Assembly: GCA_945872805.1 (NCBI GenBank) | Contig: CAMCBE010000070.1 | Coordinates: forward strand, 1-8,365 | DNA from: Chitinophaga pinensis | Lineage (GTDB): Bacteria; Bacteroidota; Bacteroidia; Chitinophagales; Chitinophagaceae | Direction: 5' to 3' | DNA length: 8,365 bases | Shown here: in pieces, positions 1 to 6,379 of the stretch | How positions within the stretch are numbered: the stretch's first letter is position 1 | How the letters are laid out: the number at the start of each line of letters is the position of its first letter | Translations under genes and position numbers: made by a program | The notes under the pieces: generated by a model | Seen by the model: only the letters and a program-made list of their open reading frames with translations | What the model was told of the DNA's origin: nothing | Database searches by the model: none

Positions 1-1
1 A

Positions 2-76
2 TATGACTTCATCGACTCCAAAGGGAAGCACATTAAGGGCTTGATTCAAAATACAGTGAATCAAGTTGGTGATTGA
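2..76 (+). CDS. C-terminal end of an unidentified protein (5' end outside window)
   Basis: An open frame enters from the left edge and runs 24 codons to a TGA at 74-76. The visible residues begin YDFIDSKGKH and end in VNQVGD; they are polar, lysine-rich and contain no diagnostic motif, so I cannot assign a family. Two observations support it as a real gene end: the frame is open right to the window edge, and a strong stem-loop starts 11 nt after the stop, where a terminator would be expected. It converges on the arsenic operon on the other strand. Other frames in this short stretch could also be open by chance, so confidence is moderate. Confidence 0.5.
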   Translation, partial: YDFIDSKGKHIKGLIQNTVNQVGD

Positions 77-87
77 AATCTTCAATG

Positions 88-118
88 AAACATAGCTAAA
101 CGATAGTTAGCTATGTTT
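88..118. terminator. Bidirectional stem-loop terminator between converging genes
   Basis: A perfect 12-bp inverted repeat: AAACATAGCTAA at 88-99 pairs with TTAGCTATGTTT at 107-118 around a 7-nt loop (ACGATAG). On the plus strand it follows the upstream gene stop by 11 nt and is followed by a T-rich stretch (tattttat). On the minus strand it starts 1 nt after the arsC stop codon, so it can also end the ars transcript. The TTT/AAA outer arms make it work as a two-way terminator. The stem is AT-rich, with three G-C pairs, so efficiency is uncertain. Confidence 0.75.
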
Positions 119-119
119 A

Positions 120-536
120 TTATTTTATATGTTCTGATATAAAATTCTCAGAGAAAGTTTTTATTTCATCTCGAACTCTTGCGAATGCATTTTTAATTTC
201 TTCTTCAGTGCCAACTGCTTTAGCGGGATCTGAAAAATTATGATGAAATTGTAATGCGTGACTTGGAAAGTAAGGGCATCTCTCTTTTGCATTATCGCAA
301 ACAGTTATTATAAAGTCAAAGTCAATATTCGTGTATTCTAATACATTGTTTGATGTATGGTGAGATATATCTATACCATCTTCTAGCATAGTTTGAACAG
401 CTTTTGGATTTACACCATGCGTTTCAACTCCAGCACTGTATATTAATGCTTTATCTTTTGCAAAATGTGCTAAATATCCGTGTGCAATTTGACTTCTGCA
501 GCTGTTTCCTGTACACAATACTAATATTTTTTTCAT
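120..536 (-). CDS. arsC: Arsenate reductase, low-molecular-weight phosphatase fold (thioredoxin type)
   Basis: 138 residues, the usual length for the family. The protein reduces arsenate to arsenite in the cytoplasm. The P-loop CTGNSCRS is at residues 8-15 (C8 nucleophile, C13, R14), matching the CX5R(S/T) phosphatase signature. The TVCDNAKERCP segment supplies C80 and C87; together with C8 this reproduces the three-cysteine relay of Staphylococcus aureus pI258 ArsC (C10, C82, C89, same 7-residue spacing), which is recycled by thioredoxin. FSDPA contains D103 at the position of the general acid. The start is ATG at 534-536, seven residues before C8 as in homologues; no good Shine-Dalgarno is seen. 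It is the last gene of the arsR-arsM-arsC operon, 22 nt after the arsM stop. A general protein-tyrosine phosphatase role is unlikely because all three redox cysteines are present. Confidence 0.93.
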   Translation of the reverse strand: MKKILVLCTGNSCRSQIAHGYLAHFAKDKALIYSAGVETHGVNPKAVQTMLEDGIDISHHTSNNVLEYTNIDFDFIITVCDNAKERCPYFPSHALQFHHNFSDPAKAVGTEEEIKNAFARVRDEIKTFSENFISEHIK

Positions 537-558
537 ATACTTTTTTTTAATGTAGAAT

Positions 559-1404
559 TTAGCAGCATCCTGAACCCGGTGCGCATTTTTGTTCTGTGAT
601 TGGTTTTTCCGCGTAAACTGTTATGCTAAAAATACCCGTTGAGCCCATTTTCAATGACATGATTTCTTCAGGGCTTAAGTAATTTTTTAAAATATCATCA
701 GGAATAGTGATTACTTTTTCTTTTTGTATGTTGATGTTTTCAAATCCATTTGACTGAATCAATTCTAGATAAACCTCTTTTTGTATAGCACCCGAAACAC
801 AACCCGCATACATCTCAGCATCTTTTCTTAATCTAGCGGGTAGTGCACCTAGTAATACAACATCACTTATGCTGAAATGACCACCTGGTTTTAGGACTCT
901 ATATATTTCTTTTATAACTGCGTCTTTGTTCGGGACTAAATTTAACACACAATTGCTGACGATTACATCTGCAGCATTTGACGTAATAGGCATGTTTTCA
1001 ATATCACCTTGTCTAAATTCAACATTATTAAATCCCCTTGTTTCTGCATTTTGTCTTGCCTTGTCGATCATAGCAGGAGTAAAATCAATACCAATGACTT
1101 TGCCTGTATCACCAGTTTCATGTCTAGCTATGAAACAATCATTTCCTGCACCGCTACCCAAGTCGACTACTACATCTCCTTTTTTTATTCTTGCATACTC
1201 TGTTGGTAAGCCGCACCCTAGTCCAAGATCTGCATCGGTATTGTAACCTTTGAGGGTTGAATAGTCATCGGACATGATATTATATACTTCTGTCGAACAT
1301 CCTCCGGCTCCACAGCAAGATGACATATTTGTTTCCTTATCTTGTAATGCAATTTCGCTGTATTTTTTTCTTACTATTTCTTTTAATTGTTCTTCGGTTG
1401 GCAT
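559..1404 (-). CDS. arsM: Arsenite S-adenosylmethionine methyltransferase
   Basis: 281 residues, normal for bacterial ArsM. It methylates As(III) with S-adenosylmethionine, yielding methylated and finally volatile arsenicals. The SAM-binding motif I VVDLGSGAGND is at residues 79-89, and GIDFTPAMIDKA (105-116) follows as motif II. The three cysteines that bind As(III) in characterised ArsM proteins are matched by C64 (GLGCGLP), C152 (SNCVLNL) and C202 (GCVSGA). Further cysteines lie near the N-terminus (C30, C31, C36 in SSCCGAGGC) and at the C-terminal end (C274, C280, C281). The start ATG at 1402-1404 gives MPTEEQLKEIVRKKYSEIA, a typical N-terminus. It is the middle gene of the operon, 38 nt after arsR and 22 nt before arsC. 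The SNCVLNL and GCVSGA motifs separate it from ubiquinone/UbiE-type methyltransferases. Confidence 0.95.
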   Translation of the reverse strand: MPTEEQLKEIVRKKYSEIALQDKETNMSSCCGAGGCSTEVYNIMSDDYSTLKGYNTDADLGLGCGLPTEYARIKKGDVVVDLGSGAGNDCFIARHETGDTGKVIGIDFTPAMIDKARQNAETRGFNNVEFRQGDIENMPITSNAADVIVSNCVLNLVPNKDAVIKEIYRVLKPGGHFSISDVVLLGALPARLRKDAEMYAGCVSGAIQKEVYLELIQSNGFENINIQKEKVITIPDDILKNYLSPEEIMSLKMGSTGIFSITVYAEKPITEQKCAPGSGCC

Positions 1405-1442
1405 AAAATTGATTTAATCTATTAGCTAATTTAATTTATAGG

Positions 1443-1775
1443 TCAGCAGCATTCTGATTTTAGTGACTGGAATTTTTCAAAAAAAAGTGATAGTTGACTC
1501 TTTGCTTTATTCCATTCTTTTTGATCAATACAGTAGCATACAGAAGTGCCCTCAATATCTCCCTTGATTAGTCCTGCTGATTTCAATTCCTTAAGGTGTT
1601 GTGAAACAGTACTTTGAGACAGTGGTAGTTCGTTGACTACATCCCCGCATATACAACTCTGTTTTTTAATTAATAGGTTAAGTATCGCAATCCGTGCAGG
1701 ATGCGAGAGTGCCTTGGCATATTTAGCGATTGAAATCTCCTGTAATTTATATTCCTCTGTTTTACTTGCTCCCAT
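1443..1775 (-). CDS. arsR: ArsR/SmtB-family arsenic-responsive repressor
   Basis: 110 residues, typical length. It is a winged-helix dimer expected to sit on the ars operator and leave it when As(III) binds its cysteines. ALSHPARIAILNLL (22-35) is the family's dimer/core helix signature. The recognition helix is within PLSQSTVSQHLKELKSAGLI (51-70), and the wing is KGDIEGTSVCYCID (71-84). A CxC pair (C41, C43 in SCICGD) sits where E. coli ArsR has its CVCDLC metal site; extra pairs are C80/C82 in the wing and C109/C110 at the end of the protein. ATG at 1773-1775 is the only Met in the protein, so the start is firm even though the operator palindrome ends 4 nt before it and there is no clear Shine-Dalgarno. 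First gene of the operon, divergent from the lipid kinase gene. Confidence 0.93.
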   Translation of the reverse strand: MGASKTEEYKLQEISIAKYAKALSHPARIAILNLLIKKQSCICGDVVNELPLSQSTVSQHLKELKSAGLIKGDIEGTSVCYCIDQKEWNKAKSQLSLFFEKFQSLKSECC

Positions 1776-1779
1776 ATTA

Positions 1780-1795
1780 ATCGCAATATTACGAT
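1780..1795. promoter_or_regulatory. Probable ArsR operator palindrome
   Basis: ATCGCAATATTACGAT is an imperfect palindrome: 7 of 8 base pairs match around a centre between 1787 and 1788, the only mismatch being 1784/1791. It ends 4 nt upstream of the arsR start codon. ArsR-family repressors bind short AT-rich inverted repeats at their own promoters, so position and symmetry fit autoregulation. Binding here would block transcription or, being in the leader, act as a roadblock. The assignment is by location and symmetry only. Confidence 0.65.
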
Positions 1796-1828
1796 ATTTA
1801 AATTTAATATTATTACACTCAATAAGTT

Positions 1829-1857
1829 AAAATCTATTTCTGAACATATTTTAACAA
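1829..1857 (-). promoter_or_regulatory. Candidate ars operon promoter (Bacteroidetes type)
   Basis: Reading the minus strand, TTG (1857-1855) is followed after 18 nt by TAGATTTT (1836-1829). This resembles the Bacteroidetes -33 TTG and -7 TAnnTTTG elements, with the last base T rather than G. Transcription would begin near 1822-1825, leaving a leader of about 50 nt that contains the operator at 1780-1795. One mismatch in a very AT-rich stretch keeps confidence low. Confidence 0.33.
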
Positions 1858-1929
1858 GTATATATTTTTCAAGCCATTCGATATTGTATTGAGCAGAATA
1901 TCATGTTATTTCAATTACATAAAATGAGT

Positions 1930-1937
1930 TATTTTTG
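1930..1937 (+). promoter_or_regulatory. Candidate -7 element of the lipid kinase gene
   Basis: TATTTTTG at 1930-1937 is an exact match to the Bacteroidetes -7 consensus TAnnTTTG. A start site about 7 nt downstream would give a leader of roughly 24 nt before the ATG at 1968. No TTG is found at the -33 distance, so support comes from the -7 box and its position. It overlaps the TTG at 1935-1937 that would be the alternative, longer start of the gene. Confidence 0.45.
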
Positions 1938-1967
1938 ATTTTTAGCATTGAATTGCAATTTGCCTAC

Positions 1968-2819
1968 ATGAACTATTTTATTTATAATCCTGTTTCCGGA
2001 AATCATACTTCGAGAAAAAAGAAGAAGCTCTTGGATCTAATTGCATTATTCCCAGATAATATTGTTTTTGAGACAACGCAACAAGGCGACGAAATAGCAT
2101 TAACTAAAAAAGCTATCGAACTCGGTGCTGAAAGGGTAATTGCTGTAGGGGGTGATGGAACTATTAATAAAGTGGCCTCCGTTTTAGTAGGTACTGATAT
2201 TTCGTTAGGGATTATTCCAATTGGCTCAGGAAACGGCCTAGCTCGCCACCTAAATATCTCAATGCAGTTTAGTAAAGCATTATCAACTGTTATGAATGGC
2301 TCCCATATTTCTATGGATGCCTGTTACTTAAATGATCAAGTATTTTTTTGTACAGCCGGACTTGGATTTGATGCCCTCGTAGCGAATGCGTTTGATAAAC
2401 GAAAAAAGAGAGGTTTATTTAACTATGTTATTGCAGTATTGGTCTCATTATTTCGTTTTAAACCAATACAAGTACGTATTAATGATGGCTCTTTTGAAAA
2501 ATTACTTTTGTTGACCATTTCAAATGCAAATCAGTACGGAAATAACGCCTATATTTCTCCCAATGCTGATGTACAAGATGGTAGGTTTGAAATCATAAAA
2601 ATTAAGCCGGTACATTCAATAAAACTAATTACTGTCGTATTGAGGCTATTTCTAAAGAATATCAACAATTCATCATATGTAGAAATAATCAACACAGATC
2701 ATGCCAAGATTCAATATGGAATAAATCAATTTCTTCATGCTGATGGGGAGAGTTTAGTTACTAAAAATGAGATGCTTAGTATTTCAGTGCGAGCAAATTC
2801 ATTGAAAGTCATCGTTTAG
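1968..2819 (+). CDS. Diacylglycerol/lipid kinase family protein (YegS/DgkB type)
   Basis: 283 residues from ATG 1968, the normal size of soluble bacterial lipid kinases. The family phosphorylates diacylglycerol or related lipids with ATP at the inner membrane face. Motifs from this start: YNPVSG near residues 6-11, the nucleotide-binding GGDGT at 61-65, GSGNGLARHL at 86-95, GLGFD at 131-135, DGRFEI at 204-209 and the C-terminal HADGES ending at 262, whose acidic residue is part of the catalytic site in characterised DgkB. The frame opens at a TTG (1935), but that codon lies in a -7 promoter box, and the family usually starts just before the NPVSG strand, so I prefer ATG 1968. It is 98 nt upstream of the LtaS-like gene on the same strand, suggesting a shared role in envelope lipids. 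The exact lipid (diacylglycerol, ceramide or undecaprenol-like) cannot be read from sequence. Confidence 0.88.
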   Translation: MNYFIYNPVSGNHTSRKKKKLLDLIALFPDNIVFETTQQGDEIALTKKAIELGAERVIAVGGDGTINKVASVLVGTDISLGIIPIGSGNGLARHLNISMQFSKALSTVMNGSHISMDACYLNDQVFFCTAGLGFDALVANAFDKRKKRGLFNYVIAVLVSLFRFKPIQVRINDGSFEKLLLLTISNANQYGNNAYISPNADVQDGRFEIIKIKPVHSIKLITVVLRLFLKNINNSSYVEIINTDHAKIQYGINQFLHADGESLVTKNEMLSISVRANSLKVIV

Positions 2820-2917
2820 CGTTTTCATCTGCTGATAAGTAATATTCACATTTCAAATAGGCTTAGGTTATTTTAAATCGAATGGAGTGTCAATAATTTC
2901 TACCTTTATTATGAAAT

Positions 2918-4840
2918 ATGAAAAAAGTTAAACATAATATTTACTCAGCACTTTTTTTACACGTTTTATTGGCGTTCTTATTGCTCCATCTTTCGCGCTA
3001 CGTTTTTTATATACTGAATGCCTCTCATTTTTCTAATCTGAATTTTCATGATTGGATTAATATAATCAAAGGAGGAATTAAATTTGACGTTGCTGCGGTT
3101 CTGTATACCAATTTAATTTATATTTTACTGCAGATTATTCCGACTAAATTCAGGTATACTAAATCATATAGAAAATCATCTCGAATTGTTTATTTAGTAT
3201 TCAATGGACTAATGTTAGCTTTTAGCGCTATTGACATGATTTATTTTGGGTTTACACTTCGGCGCTCAACTTGGATGATATTTTCAGAATTCTCACATGA
3301 TCAAAATATTGTAGGTATTATCTTCCGGGCAATTTTTGATTTTTGGTATATCATACCCATCTATCTCCTTTTCCTTATTCCACTAGTGTTAATTTATAAC
3401 TCCATTGAACGACGCATTCAAGAGCCTATTCGACTATCATATCACAAAATTACTAATGGAATATTTTTATTTCTAATACCATTATTAATTGTAGGTGGTG
3501 TTCGAGGAGATTTTAAATACACGACTAGGCCGATTACCATGAGTAATGCAGGGGAGTATGTAAAAAATCCTGCCTTTATTCCTCTTGTTTTGAATACTCC
3601 TTTTTGTATGTTTCGGACAATACAACAGGAATTCTATTCGAAAGATTCATTCTTTAAGCCAGAACAGATCGAACATATTTATTCTCCGCTACAACAGGTA
3701 TCAACTACTCAACCATTCAAGTATGATAATGTTGTTATTATCATACTTGAAAGTTTTGGAAGAGAATCTGTTAGATTTTATAATAAAGAACTAGACGGTG
3801 GGAAATATAAAGGGTATACTCCATTTTTAGATTCTTTGTTGGAGGAAGGCCATGCTTTCAAGCATTCATTTTCTAACGGAAGAAAATCTATTGATGCATT
3901 ACCATCAGTTTTAATGGGTATTCCTGCTGGCGAACTACCATTTGTTCTCACTCCTTATGTTTCAAATAAAACAGAAAGTTTACCCGCCATACTTAAGGAT
4001 CACGGGTACAATACCTCTTTCTTTCATGGTGCTCCTAATGGATCTATGGGCTTTAAAGCCTTGGTTAATTTAATTGGGATCGATCATTATTATGGTAAGG
4101 ATGAGTATGATCATGATGATGATTTTGATGGAACTTGGGGAATTTGGGATGAACCCTTCTTTCAATATTTTGCCCACACAGTCAATGAGTTCAAAGAACC
4201 ATTCATGACAACTATTTTTAGTGTCTCCTCTCATGAGCCTTTTGAAGTGCCTTCCGCATATAGAGGTAGATTTCCTAAAGGTGACCATCCGCTACGAGAA
4301 GCTATAGGGTATACAGATATGTCGCTCAGAAAGTTTTTCGATACGGCTAAAAAAATGCCATGGTTTAATCATACACTTTTTATAATTACGGGAGATCATG
4401 CAAGTATTTCTTATCAACCTGAATATAAAACGGCTTTAGGTGAAATGACGGTGCCCGTCTTGTTTTATCATCCAACTGATTCATCATTGAAAAAAACAGA
4501 TGATAAAATAGTGCAACAGATCGACATTATGCCGACGGTTCTTTCTTATCTTCATTATGATAAACCCTTTGTATCATTTGGTAGAGATGTTTTAAGTGAT
4601 GACTCAGATCATTTTGCGGTGAATTATCATAATGGATTTCAACTATTTCAAGATCAATTCATGCTACAAATGAATGGGAGTAAACCATCAGCTCTTTATG
4701 ATTATGGTAGCGATCCATTGCTTAAATATAACCTTCTATTTAAAATGCCCCTTTTGGTGGATAGCATGAATAAAACCGTAAAGGCATTTATGCAGCAATA
4801 TCATAATAGACTTATTGACGATGATTTGCTTGCCAAATAG
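2918..4840 (+). CDS. LtaS-like sulfatase-fold membrane phosphotransferase
   Basis: 640 residues, matching the lipoteichoic acid synthase/sulfatase-fold family. Five hydrophobic segments lie at about residues 8-30, 57-75, 88-110, 140-163 and 180-195, followed by a large domain that should face the periplasm. Catalytic landmarks line up with LtaS: E278 in ILESFG (metal ligand), S324 in NGRKS (nucleophile position, Thr in S. aureus LtaS), H439 in SSHEPF, and D493/H494 in TGDHAS (metal ligands). The family moves phosphoglycerol or phosphoethanolamine from a phospholipid to a glycan or lipid acceptor. Gram-negatives lack lipoteichoic acid, so the acceptor here is unknown. Start ATG 2918 precedes the first helix closely. 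An overlapping 7-codon reading frame starts at ATG 2911; its role, if any, is unknown. Co-oriented with the lipid kinase gene upstream. A plain sulfatase is unlikely given the N-terminal helices and lack of the C/SxPxR sulfatase motif. Confidence 0.9.
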   Translation: MKKVKHNIYSALFLHVLLAFLLLHLSRYVFYILNASHFSNLNFHDWINIIKGGIKFDVAAVLYTNLIYILLQIIPTKFRYTKSYRKSSRIVYLVFNGLMLAFSAIDMIYFGFTLRRSTWMIFSEFSHDQNIVGIIFRAIFDFWYIIPIYLLFLIPLVLIYNSIERRIQEPIRLSYHKITNGIFLFLIPLLIVGGVRGDFKYTTRPITMSNAGEYVKNPAFIPLVLNTPFCMFRTIQQEFYSKDSFFKPEQIEHIYSPLQQVSTTQPFKYDNVVIIILESFGRESVRFYNKELDGGKYKGYTPFLDSLLEEGHAFKHSFSNGRKSIDALPSVLMGIPAGELPFVLTPYVSNKTESLPAILKDHGYNTSFFHGAPNGSMGFKALVNLIGIDHYYGKDEYDHDDDFDGTWGIWDEPFFQYFAHTVNEFKEPFMTTIFSVSSHEPFEVPSAYRGRFPKGDHPLREAIGYTDMSLRKFFDTAKKMPWFNHTLFIITGDHASISYQPEYKTALGEMTVPVLFYHPTDSSLKKTDDKIVQQIDIMPTVLSYLHYDKPFVSFGRDVLSDDSDHFAVNYHNGFQLFQDQFMLQMNGSKPSALYDYGSDPLLKYNLLFKMPLLVDSMNKTVKAFMQQYHNRLIDDDLLAK

Positions 4841-4993
4841 CTATGGCAAACTACAGGGATCAACCGTTTATATTATTGCTAAACTTATTCTGCCTGTATA
4901 CTTTTGCAAAATTCATCTTCTATTTTTTTTTAATTGATGAATCTGGAGTTCTAGATTCAATTAATCTTTAAGCATTTTCGCTTTAGCGTATGG

Positions 4994-6217
4994 CTATTTT
5001 TTATTCTTTGGGAACATATAAATCGCAGCATCCCCAGCGTCTAATTCTAAAGAATTTTCATAAACACTAGCTGGAACTATAGATCCATCTTTAAGAATTT
5101 TTTTCACCGTATCGTCGCCGTAAAAAGTTAGGTTGATGCTATGTAAAAAGTCTTTGTTTATGGTTATTAAGAAATAATTATCGCCATTTTCTAACAATGA
5201 TACTAAGGCTGGTGCACCATTTGTTTCCAATACTTTAATCTGCTCTGGAAGTGTAGTTAACCGGACTGTGCCAATTGGAATTCGTCCTTTCCCGGTATGC
5301 CTTACCCAAACCACTTTTGATCCAAGAAAAACGCCTGAAAGGGTTTTTATTTCCTCACTCATTAGTTTAATTCTATCATAGACAACAGTTCTTTTTCCAG
5401 CTGCCGTGATTGGAGCGCCTCGTTGATCTTCAACAGATGGACTATTAATTGAAGTGGCAGACCAATAGGTAAAGTATTGAATGCCCTGAGCACCATATGC
5501 CAAGTTGCTATATACCTGAAGCCTCATTGCAGCTAATGTTTGCGGAGTAACATGATCCTCATCATAGTTGGTTGTTAGCGCAAATGCCCAAAATGGCTTT
5601 GCAGCTTTCCTTGACTCGTCTGCAAACTCTTCTAGGTTTTCATACCATCTTTCATGCAGTTCGTCCTTAAAAACAGGGTAGTTGTCGAATGATAAAAATT
5701 GAAGAGGTATCTGTTTTGCACACTCGCTGATGTATTCTCGGTAACTACTGGTTCCAAGTCTTGGTGAATCAGCTATAATAGGGAAGAGGTTTACATAGCA
5801 GAAATGATTTTTATCAACGGATTGAATTCTTCTTGCCCAATTTCCAAGCTCAGGATATTGAGTCATTGATGGTTCGTCTATTAAATGATATCCTACAACA
5901 GCAGGATGATTCATGAAGCGCTTTGCTGTTTTTTCTGGATCAGTTTTTAATTCTGGACAGGAGACGACCATTTTTACGCCAACCTTGGCCGCAACATCCA
6001 ACGCTTTTTGCATGGACTCGATATCTGGAAATCCTGTAAATTGATGCGTTATCCCAGCATCTTTCATTTCTTGATACCGAGCAACAGTTGTTTCACTAGC
6101 TGGAATACTATACCAGGCTAGAATGGGTATTTGGGAAGCAGTACTTATTTTATCTTGTGCTATCAAATAAGAAAATGAGAAAATTAAAAAGGAACAGAGA
6201 GTTAATAGTTTATTCAT
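4994..6217 (-). CDS. Secreted TIM-barrel glycoside-hydrolase-like protein
   Basis: 407 residues from ATG 6215-6217. This start gives a clear signal peptide (MNKLLTLCSFLIFSFSYLIA, cleavage near residues 20-21, no lipobox), whereas an upstream in-frame ATG at 6250 would put 11 polar residues ahead of it. The mature part looks like a (beta/alpha)8 barrel: GYHLIDEPS with E115 as likely acid/base, SFDNYP at 176-181, KPFWAFAL at 207-214 and YGAQGIQYFTYW at 241-252, the last typical of GH42/GH5-like barrels. Residues from about 300 look beta-rich (a C-terminal sandwich ending in DAGDAAIYMF). It probably acts on a glycan in the periplasm or outside the cell; substrate unknown. I see no Glu at the usual strand-7 nucleophile position, so mechanism or activity is uncertain. 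Divergent from fucU; no SusC/SusD genes nearby. Confidence 0.75.
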   Translation of the reverse strand: MNKLLTLCSFLIFSFSYLIAQDKISTASQIPILAWYSIPASETTVARYQEMKDAGITHQFTGFPDIESMQKALDVAAKVGVKMVVSCPELKTDPEKTAKRFMNHPAVVGYHLIDEPSMTQYPELGNWARRIQSVDKNHFCYVNLFPIIADSPRLGTSSYREYISECAKQIPLQFLSFDNYPVFKDELHERWYENLEEFADESRKAAKPFWAFALTTNYDEDHVTPQTLAAMRLQVYSNLAYGAQGIQYFTYWSATSINSPSVEDQRGAPITAAGKRTVVYDRIKLMSEEIKTLSGVFLGSKVVWVRHTGKGRIPIGTVRLTTLPEQIKVLETNGAPALVSLLENGDNYFLITINKDFLHSINLTFYGDDTVKKILKDGSIVPASVYENSLELDAGDAAIYMFPKNKK

Positions 6218-6379
6218 CGTTTTATGGTTTAATTGGCAAGACAAGATCAACTCTTAATGTTAAGCATTTTTATCGATTTAATTGGAATCTGCTTTAAAAT
6301 ATTCAATTACTTGATTGTAATTTCTCTCAATTCTCATAACTTCAATTTAATTATTTTATACTAATTTAAAATTTATCCA
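6218..6379. promoter_or_regulatory. Divergent spacer holding promoters of the GH-like gene and fucU
   Basis: This 162-bp, very AT-rich stretch separates two divergent starts, so promoters for both genes should lie in it. I searched both strands by eye for TAnnTTTG and found no match with the expected spacing, nor a convincing palindrome. The sequence therefore locates the control region but not its elements. Confidence 0.4.

Noticed and set aside
926..1246. Open frame of 106 residues on the plus strand inside arsM
   Set aside because: It is antisense to a well-supported arsM with full motifs, shows no family features, and has no ribosome-binding site; a shadow frame. The same holds for the frame at 1009-1209.
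1421..1430. Palindrome ATTAGCTAAT between arsR and arsM
   Set aside because: 10 bp, AT-rich, and unlike the arsR operator; could occur by chance. It shares TTAGCTA with the terminator stem but no repeat family is evident.
1633..1830. Plus-strand open frame over the arsR start and operator
   Set aside because: Antisense to arsR and crossing its operator; composition looks like a translated complement and no domain is visible.
2901..2908. TACCTTTA as a separate promoter for the LtaS-like gene
   Set aside because: One mismatch to TAnnTTTG, no TTG at -33, and only 9 nt to the start codon; more likely the gene is read from the lipid kinase promoter.
2911..2931. Seven-codon overlapping frame (ATG 2911) before the LtaS-like gene
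   Set aside because: Too short to support as a real leader peptide; overlapping ATGs are expected by chance in ATGAAATATG.
4099..4134. GAT/CAT-rich repeat-like run giving an acidic DEYDHDDDFDG segment
   Set aside because: It stays in frame within the LtaS-like protein and leads into a WGIWDEPF motif, so it is best read as an acidic loop, not a microsatellite or recoding site.
4070..4288. Minus-strand open frame ending in an isoleucine/methionine-rich tail
   Set aside because: It is the complement of the Asp/His-rich codons (GAT/CAT runs) of the LtaS-like gene, so its repetitive tail is a by-product.
4938..4959. Hairpin TGAATCT / AGATTCA in the convergent spacer after the LtaS-like gene
   Set aside because: Only 7 bp, AT-rich, and the T-run (about 4922-4931) lies before rather than after it on the plus strand, so it does not look like an intrinsic terminator for either gene. 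Nothing else clear in 4841-4993.
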